A DNA stretch of 56,325 nt from an uncultured Elusimicrobiales bacterium (GTDB lineage Bacteria; Elusimicrobiota; Elusimicrobia; Elusimicrobiales; Elusimicrobiaceae): positions 1 through 56,325 of the forward strand of contig CALVFA010000019.1 of NCBI GenBank assembly GCA_944326725.1, read 5' to 3'. The notes under the pieces were generated by a model. The model was not told the origin of the DNA. It did no database searches and saw only the letters and a list, made by a program, of their open reading frames with translations. Of this stretch, positions 15,992 through 25,098 are shown piece by piece; within the stretch, counting starts at the first letter, position 1, and each line of letters begins with the position of its first letter. The translations under genes were made by a program, and so were the position numbers.

Positions 15992-16010
15992 ATAAACATT
16001 GGAGGAAAAA

Positions 16011-17945
16011 ATGAATAAACTTTACCTGACGCTATTGTTTGTTTTTGCAGTGGCTCCTTTGGCTTTGGCCCAAGAGCCGGACATCATTTATGTAGACGGC
16101 AAACCCGTTTATATTGGCGGCTTGGAACCTGTTGACCAGGCAGCAGCCAAAACCAAAGAAGAAATGATTAAAGCCGAAGCGGCGCGCTCCAACATTCCCG
16201 GTGATATTTACCGCGGCACCGTATTGGGCACCCAAACCCCCACCAACCGCGGGGAAGTATTCGGCAGCAAAGAAGTGACCTACCGGGGCAATGTATTGGG
16301 CCAACGCCCTACCGCAGCCGACGGGAAACAAATTCAAGGGGAAATTTACCGCGGGGAAGTTTTTGGTGCTACCCAAAAAAAATATGACGGAGAAACCTTG
16401 GGCAAACAGCCTTTGGCTAAAACCAAATATGTTTATGACACCTCTTTGGTACGCGCCATTAAAACCGGCGACGCCGACCGCGTCCGCACATTAATTTACG
16501 CCAATGTAGACGTAAACGAACGCAATTACGCCGGCATTACGCCGCTGACCATTGCCGCAGAAAAAGGCAACATGGATATCATTAAGCTTTTGATAGAAGA
16601 AGGGGCCGCCTCCGTTAATTTATCCTCCAGCTATGGCGTAACCCCACTCATCGCCGCTGCGGCCGCAGGCCAGCGCGAAGCAGTTAATTACTTGCTGAAA
16701 AACGGGGCTGACGCCACCGCAAAAGACGATTTGGGCAAAACAGCTCTGCTGCACGCCATGTCCGCCGATGACCGCCGTTTGACTGAAACGCTGCTCTCTT
16801 TAAACACCCGCGCCATTAATCTGCCTGACAATATGGGCAACACCCCGCTTATGTATGCGGCGCAAAACGGCAGCACCGATAATCTGCGCGTACTGCTCAA
16901 ACACAAAGCAGACCCGGACTATCAAAACCCCGCCAACGGTTTTTCCGCTTTAAGCGCAGCGGCAGCCGCCGGGCAGGAAAAAGCCGCCCAGGTATTGGTC
17001 AGCCAGGGGGCAGACGTCAACCTGCAGGATAATGCCGGAAGAACCGCCTTATTCTATGCCGCTGAAAACGGACAGACAGCTTTAATCCGCCAGCTTTTGC
17101 GCATGGGAGCCAACATAAACGCCACCGACGCCAAAGGTAAAAATGTATTTATCGCCGCGGCAGAGGGGCAAAGCATTCCTTCCATGGAACTTCTGTTGAG
17201 AGAAGATTTCTCCATCAATTCCACCGATACCGACGGCAAAACCGCTCTTATGTACACCACCGCCAAAGGCACGAAAGCTTTGCAGTGGCTTATAGACAAC
17301 GGGGCTGATTTGAATTTGCAGGACAGCAACGGCAACACCGCTTTAATGCACGCCATTAAAAACTTAAATGAAAAGGCCGCATTAATCTTAGTAAAAAATG
17401 ATGTAGATTTAACCGCCGTAAACAAAGAAAATAAAGACGCTTTTGCTTTGGCGGCGGACTTAATGCCTAATTCCCCGGTGATGACGGTGCTGCAAGTAAA
17501 GAAACACTCCGTCCTGCAGCAGCAGCTGCAAGCCCGCGCCGCCGCGCAAGCTTTAGCTAATGAAGAACAGGCCAAAATGCGCGCCCAGGCACAGGCTTTG
17601 GCCCAGGAAAAACTGGCTGAAGTAGAGGCACTGGAAGCGCAGTTGCGCGAAGAAGAGGAATTAATCCGCCAATTAAATGAAGAAAAACTGGCCCAACAAG
17701 CAGAAGAGCTGAACCAGCAGAAAGAACAGCTCCGCCAGCAACTGCGCCAAGAATTAACCCAACAAGATGACGAGCTGGCCGCGTTGCAAAAGCAATTAGA
17801 AGAGGCCAAAGCCAAACGGGAAGCGCAAATCAATGCCCAGGTGGAAGAACGCCTGCAAAAAATGAACGCCGCCGCTGACGCAGCTAATGCAGCGGTCAAC
17901 TCCACCCGCCAAGCGCTCGAGCCTCCTACCGTATTAATAGACTAG
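16011..17945 (+). CDS. Secreted ankyrin-repeat protein with C-terminal coiled coil
   Basis: A 644-residue exported protein. A Sec signal covers residues 1-21 (cut after LALA). Residues 64-134 contain five copies of a YRGxVhG-like motif spaced 12-20 residues. Residues 145-495 hold about ten ankyrin repeats (GxTPLxxAAxxGxxxxxxxLLxxGAD pattern), and 503-630 is a long coiled coil rich in A, Q, E and L. Ankyrins bind proteins; with the signal peptide the site of action is periplasm or outside. The ATG at 16011 is chosen over an upstream TTG because GGAGG lies six bases before it. Function unknown; host or envelope protein binding are both possible. Confidence 0.8.
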   Translation: MNKLYLTLLFVFAVAPLALAQEPDIIYVDGKPVYIGGLEPVDQAAAKTKEEMIKAEAARSNIPGDIYRGTVLGTQTPTNRGEVFGSKEVTYRGNVLGQRPTAADGKQIQGEIYRGEVFGATQKKYDGETLGKQPLAKTKYVYDTSLVRAIKTGDADRVRTLIYANVDVNERNYAGITPLTIAAEKGNMDIIKLLIEEGAASVNLSSSYGVTPLIAAAAAGQREAVNYLLKNGADATAKDDLGKTALLHAMSADDRRLTETLLSLNTRAINLPDNMGNTPLMYAAQNGSTDNLRVLLKHKADPDYQNPANGFSALSAAAAAGQEKAAQVLVSQGADVNLQDNAGRTALFYAAENGQTALIRQLLRMGANINATDAKGKNVFIAAAEGQSIPSMELLLREDFSINSTDTDGKTALMYTTAKGTKALQWLIDNGADLNLQDSNGNTALMHAIKNLNEKAALILVKNDVDLTAVNKENKDAFALAADLMPNSPVMTVLQVKKHSVLQQQLQARAAAQALANEEQAKMRAQAQALAQEKLAEVEALEAQLREEEELIRQLNEEKLAQQAEELNQQKEQLRQQLRQELTQQDDELAALQKQLEEAKAKREAQINAQVEERLQKMNAAADAANAAVNSTRQALEPPTVLID

Positions 17946-17965
17946 TGTTTCAAATTCTTACCATA

Positions 17966-18002
17966 AAAACCCCGCTTCTGATGAAAAAGAAGCGGGGTTT
18001 TT
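17966..18002 (+). terminator. Ankyrin gene terminator
   Basis: AAAACCCCGCTTCT and AGAAGCGGGGTTTT form a 14-base stem, 20 bases after the stop codon. Confidence 0.85.
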
Positions 18003-18343
18003 ATATAGAAACAATTTCTATCTTAATCTAAATTATAAAAATACTATCCTTTAGAAATCTCTCAAGCCGGTGTTCCTAATCGCCGCTGATTTCTTTTTTC
18101 AACTCACAAAATTTTCAATTCCCCTAAAACCCCTGCACCGGCAAAGATTTTATACAAAAACTATTCCCAGCGCCCGCAGCGCTCTAAATACGATGAAAGT
18201 TCCGAGCTTTCGTCGGGATCTTTTGTTTTAAAATACATGCTTTGCGCTGTTTTGCCCGCCGCAAACTACGCATGCGAACTTTTCGTTTTTTTGTGGTGCT
18301 TTTTACGGCTCAACTCTTTTCCTGGGACATGCTGAGGAATAAT
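18003..18343. other. Intergenic region, no gene seen
   Basis: About 340 bases between two terminators of convergent genes. No convincing open frame, RNA or repeat; it looks like decayed sequence. Confidence 0.5.
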
Positions 18344-18375
18344 TAAAAAAACGGGCCCCTTATTTGGGGCCCGTT
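18344..18375 (-). terminator. Terminator of the nuclease-LtaS-kinase operon
   Basis: AACGGGCCCC and GGGGCCCGTT form a perfect stem; the T-run is on the minus strand, 13 bases after the kinase stop. Confidence 0.8.
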
Positions 18376-18388
18376 TAAGAGCAAATTT

Positions 18389-19846
18389 TTATTTTCGCAG
18401 TTTACACCAGTTTAAAAAGGCGTGCCATTGCTCAAACAAATCTTCCGCTTCCTCTGCGTCCATATGCGGCTCCACCGGTGGAAGCAAACGCATGGTTTCC
18501 CATTGGGAAGCGTCTATTCCTGCTCCCTGCGCCGCCAGCAAAGCGGCCCCCGCCGCCGTACTTTCCGATTCAGAGCATGGCAACAGCCTACTTTGCAATA
18601 TATCCGCCTGAGCACGCAGCAGAGAGCGGCATTTAGATAAGCCGCCTGTAACTTTAATTTCTGTACTTTTAATGCCAAAACGTTCCGCATAGAACACAAT
18701 ATCAGCCAAGAGCAGGGCCATCGCCCGTACAGCACCGGCTACGACATCCGCCTTTTGGGTACGAGGGGAAAAACCAGACAACACCGGCGCGGCGCCAAAA
18801 TCCCAATACGGGGCCCCCAAACCGCCCAACGCAGGCAAAAACCACACCGGCTCTTTGGCGCTTTCACACAAAGCGTCCATTTCATCGGTGGAAAAAGAAA
18901 ATCCTATTTCGCTCAGCCACGCAAAAGCCGTCCCGCAGGCGTTGACCGGTCCTTCCAGCAAATATTCGCCGGTGCCGGAAGCCACCGCCCCCACCGAGGT
19001 CAACAGCCCCGGCAGCAAATGCCGCTGGCTGCCGGTGTTGCGCATAAAGAAAGCGCCCGTGCCGTAATTAATACATGCCCCGCCCGCCACTATGCGCAGT
19101 GCACACAAAGCGGCCTGCTGGTCTCCTACGCACACCCGCACCGGCACCTGAATACCTTCATGTTCAAATACGCCGTAATCGTCTGCGGTGCGTTTAATTT
19201 GTGGCAGCCAGCCGCGCTCTATGCCAAAAGCCTGCAACAGCTGAGGCTCCCAATTAAAAGTGGATATATTTAAAAGCAACATGCGTTGGGCCAGCGTCGG
19301 GTCGCAGGCAAAAGTTTTGCCGCCCGTTAAGTGCCAAATAATATATGACGCCACCGGTCCCACGCACAGCCGTCCGTCCCGGGCGGCCTGTGCCGCTTCG
19401 GGTATGTTTTTAAGCGTCCAGGCAATTTTGGGCGCAGAATAAAACGGCGTTTTATACAGGCCGGTCAGCCGGTGCACAGTTTCCTGCGCAATTTCTGCCT
19501 GTGCCGCTTCCTCTGCGGCGCGTCCGTCCTGCCAGCTTAAAGCCGGGGCTACCGGGCGGCCGGTCAGCCGGTCCCAAAAAACAATGGTGGAGCGCTGGCT
19601 GGCTACGGAAATTGCGGCGCAATTACCCGCCCCTACCTGCGCCAATACCGCAAATAAAGCGTCCAGCTGTCCGGTCAACATTTCCCAGGCGTCAAATTCA
19701 GCCGTCACCTGTGCGCCGGCATTGCTTTGGCGGCGGGTTTCCAAGGCGCGGCTGGCCCGCGCGGCAACATGGCCCTTTTCATCAATAGCCAGTGCACGGG
19801 AAGTGGAACTGCCTTGGTCTATGGCAATAATAAATTTATTGTTCAT
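18389..19846 (-). CDS. FGGY carbohydrate kinase, glycerol-kinase-like
   Basis: A 485-residue sugar/polyol kinase. Its ATPase motifs closely follow glycerol kinase: IDQGSSTSRA near the N-terminus, GDQQAALC, YGTGAFFMRNTG, GLGAPYWDFGA and VTGGLSKCRSLL. However, the substrate-binding pair that reads QRE in E. coli GlpK reads QRS here (SQRST), so glycerol may not be the substrate. It would phosphorylate a polyol or sugar with ATP in the cytoplasm. It is the last gene of an operon and its start overlaps the LtaS-like gene by 11 bases. That pairing suggests a link with glycerol-phosphate chemistry of the envelope, which is inference. Confidence 0.8.
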   Translation of the reverse strand: MNNKFIIAIDQGSSTSRALAIDEKGHVAARASRALETRRQSNAGAQVTAEFDAWEMLTGQLDALFAVLAQVGAGNCAAISVASQRSTIVFWDRLTGRPVAPALSWQDGRAAEEAAQAEIAQETVHRLTGLYKTPFYSAPKIAWTLKNIPEAAQAARDGRLCVGPVASYIIWHLTGGKTFACDPTLAQRMLLLNISTFNWEPQLLQAFGIERGWLPQIKRTADDYGVFEHEGIQVPVRVCVGDQQAALCALRIVAGGACINYGTGAFFMRNTGSQRHLLPGLLTSVGAVASGTGEYLLEGPVNACGTAFAWLSEIGFSFSTDEMDALCESAKEPVWFLPALGGLGAPYWDFGAAPVLSGFSPRTQKADVVAGAVRAMALLLADIVFYAERFGIKSTEIKVTGGLSKCRSLLRAQADILQSRLLPCSESESTAAGAALLAAQGAGIDASQWETMRLLPPVEPHMDAEEAEDLFEQWHAFLNWCKLRK

Positions 19847-21761
19847 CTTTATACCAGGTATTATTCTTTAGCAGCACATAGGCAGCTTTATCCAAAGAAA
19901 GCAGCGTTTCTTCCGCTTTTTTGGGGTCAAAATGTTCATTTAATTTTTCTTCTGATAAAATTTCTTTGCGGGTATGGCGTATGGCGCCGTCTTGGGTGAT
20001 AAGCCCGATGTTTACCCCTTCCGACACCAAAGCCACACGCTCTGAGGCGTTGCGTTCGTCCAGCATATCGCGCCCCATGGCTGTATATGGCACGTCCAAC
20101 CCAGCTAAGTTATACAAAGTAGGCACTAAATCCAACTGGGACACCACATAGTTTACGGTGCGGGGCTTTAAAATTTTCGGTGCATACAAGACCATAGGAA
20201 TACGGAATTTATTGTACAAAGAATCCGAATCCGGCCCGCCGGACGTATGGTCCGCCACAAAAACAAACACCGTATTGTCAAACCACCCTTCTTCTTTGGC
20301 GCGTTTTAACAGCTCGCCTATAGACCAGTCCGCAAAATAGAGCGTGTTTTTAAAACCGTCGTCCCATGTTTTCCCTTTGTATTTGTTAAACTGCTCCAAA
20401 GTGCGGGCAAAAGGCGCATGGGTAATGCCGGTAAACACCATGCCCATAAAATTGCGGTTTTCTCGGTTTTTGACCAAGTCTGCGCCAAACATCAACCCAT
20501 CGTAGTCATATCCAAATGGCGCCGTATCAATATAAGGCAACAATTCCTCCATATCTTCATTGCCATAGCTTCCTTCAGCTCCCAAATAAGAAGCCAAAGC
20601 GCATAAGCGGTAAGAGTCCCTGTCGGAAGTTTGTGCAAAAAACGTATCCCAGCCGGCCTGCGCCAAGGCCCCCGGGAAGCGGAAGAAGCTGGTCAGCTCC
20701 AGCCCGTAGCCAAACATAGGCAGCCCCGGCACCAGCGGCACCCCTGCCAGCACGCCGGCAAAACCAAACATACTTCGCAGCCCGACGGCATAGGCATTGG
20801 TAAAATTAACTCCGTCTTTGACTATTTGGTCAAATACCGGCGTAACGCCGAAATGATTGCCAGAAAGGGAATCCACATAATACGGGTGCCACCCTTCCAA
20901 CAGGACAATAAAGAAATTGATATCTTTAGGCTGGCGGGGGGAAACGGGCCGGCGCATTAAGGGATATTTCTCATCTGGCACCATTTCTTCCGGCGCTATT
21001 AATAATTTTTGGGCGTTGGCTATAGCCTTGTCTGCCGGATAATTGCTTTGTATATCCACCGCCCCTTTGCGTCCCACCTGATAAGCGGTAAACACCCCGT
21101 TAAGCGTCAGCGCCGCCGCCGCAGGAGAAGAAGCATATTGATACACATCGGCAATGCCGATGGGCTTGCCAAAGCCCAAATGCCCGCGTATGCCCAGCAC
21201 AATAAAGAGTATGCAGACAATCAGTTTAACCATCTCCCCTTTTGCATAATAGGGGTCAAAGACATAGCGGTATTTAAAAATTTTATGCACAAATACCCCG
21301 GCCACCGCCAGCAGCACAAACAACAGCAAAAGCGGCAGCAGCGCTTTGGTAAACATATAAGTCAGCACGAAGCCCCAGTCGGCGGAAATCTGTATAATCT
21401 CTTCGGCAATATGGCGTTTTACATACGGGAAATAAATCAAATCCGCCACCAAAAACCCCGCCATGACCATCAGCTCCAGCGCCATAAACAGCACACAGCT
21501 TTTTACATAGCGCACGGAATTGACCGGCAGGTTAAAAAGCAAAATCACCGGGCCGATAAAAAGAGCCACCACCGCCAAATCAAAACGCAGGCCGTTAAAA
21601 AAAGCACTCATAACCTGCCCAGCGGTCAACGAAGCAAAAGTGGAATGATACAGCAGAAACAAAGCCAGCCTAAACAAACTAAACATCAACATAGCAAACA
21701 GCACAATAGCTATGGAAAGTTTTATACGGAAATCGCTTCTTTTAGGTTTTTTAATCCACAT
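19836..21761 (-). CDS. LtaS/MdoB-like sulfatase-fold membrane enzyme
   Basis: A 641-residue protein with five N-terminal membrane spans (about 14-38, 60-80, 88-112, 130-158, 177-192) and an external sulfatase-fold domain from about 280. The first metal ligand is Glu289 in VLLEGW, and the last metal pair is ADH in VFVADHTSGG. Relatives move phosphoglycerol from phosphatidylglycerol onto envelope glycans or lipids. In those enzymes the nucleophile is Thr in a GTRT-like motif; here the aligned residue is Ser330 (GLRSMFG), which could still act as nucleophile. One base (TAATG) overlaps the upstream nuclease gene and 11 bases the downstream kinase. Confidence 0.8.
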   Translation of the reverse strand: MWIKKPKRSDFRIKLSIAIVLFAMLMFSLFRLALFLLYHSTFASLTAGQVMSAFFNGLRFDLAVVALFIGPVILLFNLPVNSVRYVKSCVLFMALELMVMAGFLVADLIYFPYVKRHIAEEIIQISADWGFVLTYMFTKALLPLLLLFVLLAVAGVFVHKIFKYRYVFDPYYAKGEMVKLIVCILFIVLGIRGHLGFGKPIGIADVYQYASSPAAAALTLNGVFTAYQVGRKGAVDIQSNYPADKAIANAQKLLIAPEEMVPDEKYPLMRRPVSPRQPKDINFFIVLLEGWHPYYVDSLSGNHFGVTPVFDQIVKDGVNFTNAYAVGLRSMFGFAGVLAGVPLVPGLPMFGYGLELTSFFRFPGALAQAGWDTFFAQTSDRDSYRLCALASYLGAEGSYGNEDMEELLPYIDTAPFGYDYDGLMFGADLVKNRENRNFMGMVFTGITHAPFARTLEQFNKYKGKTWDDGFKNTLYFADWSIGELLKRAKEEGWFDNTVFVFVADHTSGGPDSDSLYNKFRIPMVLYAPKILKPRTVNYVVSQLDLVPTLYNLAGLDVPYTAMGRDMLDERNASERVALVSEGVNIGLITQDGAIRHTRKEILSEEKLNEHFDPKKAEETLLSLDKAAYVLLKNNTWYKDEQ

Positions 21762-23014
21762 TATTCTGCCTCGGTAATTTCTAAATCGGTTTGTTGTTTT
21801 TCCTGGGCCAGCGCGCGCAGCTTGGCTTTGGCTTCTTCGGAAACAGCAGGGTCAGAGAGCAAAGCGGCTATACTGCTTTGCGTAGGCACCAATGTTTTAG
21901 CAAGCAAATGCAGCGAGCGCAGGGCGTCTATGGTTTTGGCTTTGTCGGCAAATTCCAGGCGGCTTTTGTCTACAAGCTCTGCACGGAACTTAGAGCCAAA
22001 ATGTCTTTTATAGCCCAGCTTGTCCATCAGCGCGGCAATTTCCTGGCGCAGACGCCGCTCCTCTTGGGTAATTTCGCCCAAGCGGTCTATTTTTTCCGCC
22101 AAAACCTCCGGCGCTGTTTTAGAGGCCGGGGCGCAAACCTGCGGCGCACAAACAGCAGCCGGGCCTTGTTTAAACGGATTATGGGCCGGGGGGGGAACGT
22201 CCGGTATTTTGGCGCCCCAACCGCTGGGACCGTCATATTCCTTCCCGGTAAACACGGGGCAAATATTGTGATAATCACACCAGCGGCATTTGTTTTCCTC
22301 TGGGTCCGGGGCAAATTTGCCCGCGCGGATACTGTCGGCCACGCCTAGTACCTTTTGCCAAAATTCATACATGTCTTTGTCGCTGCCGCGCTCAAACGTC
22401 AATTCCTGCAAAGACGGCAAATGATAAAAACTCAAACTCTCCACCCGGATTTCTTTTACTTTTGGGTCGGCTTTCTGCACCAACTGCAAAACGGTAGGGC
22501 TGTTTTCGGCAATTTTTTGGTACATCATCAGCTGGTCCGGCTCCCGCTGGACCGTTTTGCCCGTTTTATAGTCCAAAATTTTAATGCGTCCGTCCCCCAA
22601 ATAGTCAATCCGGTCCAAAATGCTGATTAAGCTGAGGCCGTCCATATCCAGGGTGCTTTTCATTTCCACAGACAGCGGGTGCACCAGCGAATTGCCGTGC
22701 TTGCCGTAATAAGCGGCAATAATGCGGCAGCCTTCCTCATAGCCCAACCGCTCTTTCTCAGCCGAGGCATAACCTTTTTGCTCAAAAGAGGTACTGTCCC
22801 AATGGGTTTTGAAAAAAGAAAGCGCTTCCTGCAAGGTAGGGAAAGCCGGGTTAGCCGGGTTATACACATACTCCATTACTTCATGCAGGGCTGAGCCGAA
22901 TGCAAAGTAATATTTCGGCAATTCAGGCAGCATATGGACGTAGCGGAATTTATACTTTTGCGGGCACTCTTTATACATGCCCATTTTAGAATAAGAAAAG
23001 GAAAGTTTTTTCAC
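21761..23014 (-). CDS. PD-(D/E)XK nuclease with iron-sulfur cysteines
   Basis: A 417-residue RecB/Cas4-type nuclease. The N-terminal SYSKMGMYKECPQKYKFRY is typical of the family. The catalytic core is ILDRIDY followed by ILDYKTGK. Cys17 and the later KCRWCDYHNICP cluster (three cysteines) form the expected 4Fe-4S site of AddB/Cas4-like proteins. A C-terminal 130-residue region with a coiled coil replaces helicase domains. The start is GTG, preceded by AGGGG on the minus strand. It could act in DNA repair; it is not next to cas genes. It is translationally linked to the LtaS-like gene although no functional link is obvious. Confidence 0.8.
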   Translation of the reverse strand: MKKLSFSYSKMGMYKECPQKYKFRYVHMLPELPKYYFAFGSALHEVMEYVYNPANPAFPTLQEALSFFKTHWDSTSFEQKGYASAEKERLGYEEGCRIIAAYYGKHGNSLVHPLSVEMKSTLDMDGLSLISILDRIDYLGDGRIKILDYKTGKTVQREPDQLMMYQKIAENSPTVLQLVQKADPKVKEIRVESLSFYHLPSLQELTFERGSDKDMYEFWQKVLGVADSIRAGKFAPDPEENKCRWCDYHNICPVFTGKEYDGPSGWGAKIPDVPPPAHNPFKQGPAAVCAPQVCAPASKTAPEVLAEKIDRLGEITQEERRLRQEIAALMDKLGYKRHFGSKFRAELVDKSRLEFADKAKTIDALRSLHLLAKTLVPTQSSIAALLSDPAVSEEAKAKLRALAQEKQQTDLEITEAE

Positions 23015-23435
23015 ACCTAAACCCCTAAATTACATACTTAGTTTTATTGTAGCATTTTAAAGCCGCGGGAAAAGGGGGAAATAAGTACACGCGTGCGTGT
23101 ACGCACCCGCGCGAAAGATAGGACCAACAGCAACACAGCAAAAGCCTTTTTCAAATAAACAGCCGCCGCCCATTATAGGGGGCACAAACACTTGCCATGC
23201 AAGCTCTGAAACGTCCAATATAGCCAACAGCTGCTTCTGGCAGTGATACTATCCTAATGTACACGCTGCCAGGCGGACTCATCTTGTTGTTATTTTTCCA
23301 AGAAGAATTATGGACTCTATGCGTATACGCCGCCAGCCTATTGCCGCATTTGTTTCATTTGCCGCGCTTGGGTGTTTGCGACAGGGAGAGGGAAATTGAT
23401 ACTTTTTGGCAGGAAGAAATGTTTTAGCATAAAAA
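23015..23435. other. Intergenic region upstream of the nuclease operon
   Basis: About 420 bases without a convincing gene. A perfect small palindrome GTACACGC-GT-GCGTGTAC lies at about 23086-23103. The part next to the nuclease should hold its promoter on the minus strand. Confidence 0.45.
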
Positions 23436-23507
23436 TACCCCCATACAGAATCGAACTGTAATCCCCTGCTTAGAAGGCAGGTGCTCTATCCGTTGAGCTA
23501 TGGGGGC
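23436..23507 (-). tRNA. tRNA-Arg (anticodon TCT)
   Basis: On the minus strand the acceptor GCCCCCA pairs with TGGGGGT (with one G-T pair). CCTGC/GCAGG closes the loop CTTCTAA, giving anticodon TCT for AGA/AGG codons. The D-arm (AGCTCAACGGATAGAGC) and T-arm (GTTCGATTC) are standard. CCA is not encoded. Confidence 0.93.
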
Positions 23508-23565
23508 ATAAAAACGACGCGCGGTCGCATCTTTTTTATTATTTTACAAAATTATCGTCTTGCTT

Positions 23566-23596
23566 GCACAAAAGCCCCGCTGAAAGCGGAGCTTTT
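23566..23596 (-). terminator. POT-like transporter terminator
   Basis: AAAAGCTCCGCT and AGCGGGGCTTTT on the minus strand, with one mismatch and a GAAA-type loop, lie 30 bases after the stop. Confidence 0.7.
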
Positions 23597-23627
23597 GGCA
23601 AAATAAAAAGAGCTAAGCGGCAAGCGG

Positions 23628-25013
23628 CTATGAAACTTTACTTTTGCCGCCTTCAATCCATTTGCGCGTCAGTATCAGCCCAATAGGGGAAATACAGGCA
23701 ATAAACGCGTAAATAAGCCACATTTCACCCGGGTGCTGTACGCCTTCTTTGGGGATAAAATGCGAAAGCATGGAGCCGGAATAGAGCCCGGTGGTAAACT
23801 TGGCCATAAACCATGGCAGCCCCGCCAAGCCCATATAAGCGCCCACTTGACCTACGGGAGCCAAATCACCTACGTATTCGTAAAAACGAGAGGACCAAGC
23901 CGCTTCGCCCAAAGAGAAAATAATTACATAAAGAATCAACATCGTCAGGCTGGGCTGCTGTCCAATAAGTAAAAACGTGGTCGCGGCAGAAATGCTGGTG
24001 CCGATAATAAGCATTTTAAACACGCTGACATTGCGCGTCAGCATGGCAATCAGCGGCACAAAAATAACAATAATAAAGGGATTAATACCATTAATCCATT
24101 CAAACTTAGCCGCCACTTCCGCCGGGAATACGCGGAAAATATAATCCGGCATGGTTAAAAACTGGTGGGCAAAGAGCGTCTGCACCGGCAGCAAAATAAA
24201 AATAAACCACATAAAACGCATGTCCCGAAAAGGCATTTCACTCAATCGCTGTTTCCAGGTTTTATTTTGGTTTTCCTCTTCGTTTGCTGCGGCTACGCGG
24301 CATTCTTTTTCCGTTTTTTTGGTAAACAGCGTCATGTGCGCAAGCAACAACACTCCCGTCAAGGCCGTACAGGTTAAAAATACACCCATAATACCCCAGC
24401 CTAAACCGTGAATATCTCCAATAAACGGATCTTTGGTGCGGATGAATGGGGATATAAAATTCTCAAACACAATCCCCAAATTCATAATCGCGTAAATAAA
24501 GCTAAAGGCAATGGCGGATACTTTTGGGTTAGTATACTCTTTGGCCCCGGCGTACAAAGCCGGCTGCAATATACCCGACCCCAAAGCCATTAAAACGATG
24601 GAAACCCAAGACATGGCATACCCCACGGCGTGCATACCTGCCTGGGAAGGAAGTTCCGCAAAACCTAATAATACCCTGCCGGAAAAAAGCAACATTAAGG
24701 CAATGGTCAATGCTTTGCGTACACCGTATTTGTCCGACACAAATCCTCCGCCGAACATAAACAACGTAACTAGCCCCGTAAAGGTAGATACGCTGACCCC
24801 CGTCATGGCATCACTCATGCCGACATTACCGCCCAAATAGAGCGTAAGCAGGGTCAGTATGCCAAAATAGGCAATGCCTTCCCCGAAGTTTACCAAGTTT
24901 ACCAACCAAAACGCCCGCGAAGAAGAAAAAATAATTTTTAACTCTTCTTTTAGCGACGTTTTGGCCTTTGTGTCCGTTTGCGCGGTTTGCGCTATTTGTT
25001 CATTTTCACTCAT
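23628..25013 (-). CDS. POT-like MFS transporter (peptide family)
   Basis: A 461-residue inner-membrane carrier with about twelve or more spans. Span 1 (VNFGEGIAYFGILTLLTLYL) and the GGFVSDKYGVRKA loop place it in the proton-dependent oligopeptide transporter branch of the MFS. The usual ExxER motif is incomplete: the Arg position is Gly, so proton coupling may differ. Likely imports di- or tripeptides, which PepT could then split; substrate is not certain. The minus-strand TATAAT at 25021-25026 ends seven bases before the ATG and no ribosome binding site is seen, so the message is probably leaderless. It is divergent from the TPR-HEPN gene. Confidence 0.75.
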   Translation of the reverse strand: MSENEQIAQTAQTDTKAKTSLKEELKIIFSSSRAFWLVNLVNFGEGIAYFGILTLLTLYLGGNVGMSDAMTGVSVSTFTGLVTLFMFGGGFVSDKYGVRKALTIALMLLFSGRVLLGFAELPSQAGMHAVGYAMSWVSIVLMALGSGILQPALYAGAKEYTNPKVSAIAFSFIYAIMNLGIVFENFISPFIRTKDPFIGDIHGLGWGIMGVFLTCTALTGVLLLAHMTLFTKKTEKECRVAAANEEENQNKTWKQRLSEMPFRDMRFMWFIFILLPVQTLFAHQFLTMPDYIFRVFPAEVAAKFEWINGINPFIIVIFVPLIAMLTRNVSVFKMLIIGTSISAATTFLLIGQQPSLTMLILYVIIFSLGEAAWSSRFYEYVGDLAPVGQVGAYMGLAGLPWFMAKFTTGLYSGSMLSHFIPKEGVQHPGEMWLIYAFIACISPIGLILTRKWIEGGKSKVS

Positions 25014-25020
25014 AAGATTT

Positions 25021-25026
25021 ATTATA
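25021..25026 (-). promoter_or_regulatory. -10 box giving a leaderless transporter transcript
   Basis: Perfect TATAAT on the minus strand, seven bases before the ATG at 25013. Confidence 0.55.
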
Positions 25027-25063
25027 TTTTATATGGGCCCCGACGAAAAGAGTTTTTATATAC

Positions 25064-25092
25064 TTGGCAGGCGTACACACAATTGCTACTAT
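25064..25092 (+). promoter_or_regulatory. Promoter giving a leaderless TPR-HEPN transcript
   Basis: TTGGCA, 17 bases, TACTAT. The -10 box ends six bases before the ATG at 25099, placing the expected first RNA base at or next to that ATG. Confidence 0.6.
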
Positions 25093-25098
25093 CATTTT

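Noticed and set aside
17054-17905. Minus-strand serine/cysteine-rich frame of 283 residues
   Set aside because: Shadow of the ankyrin and coiled-coil coding sequence; composition follows from codon bias on the other strand.
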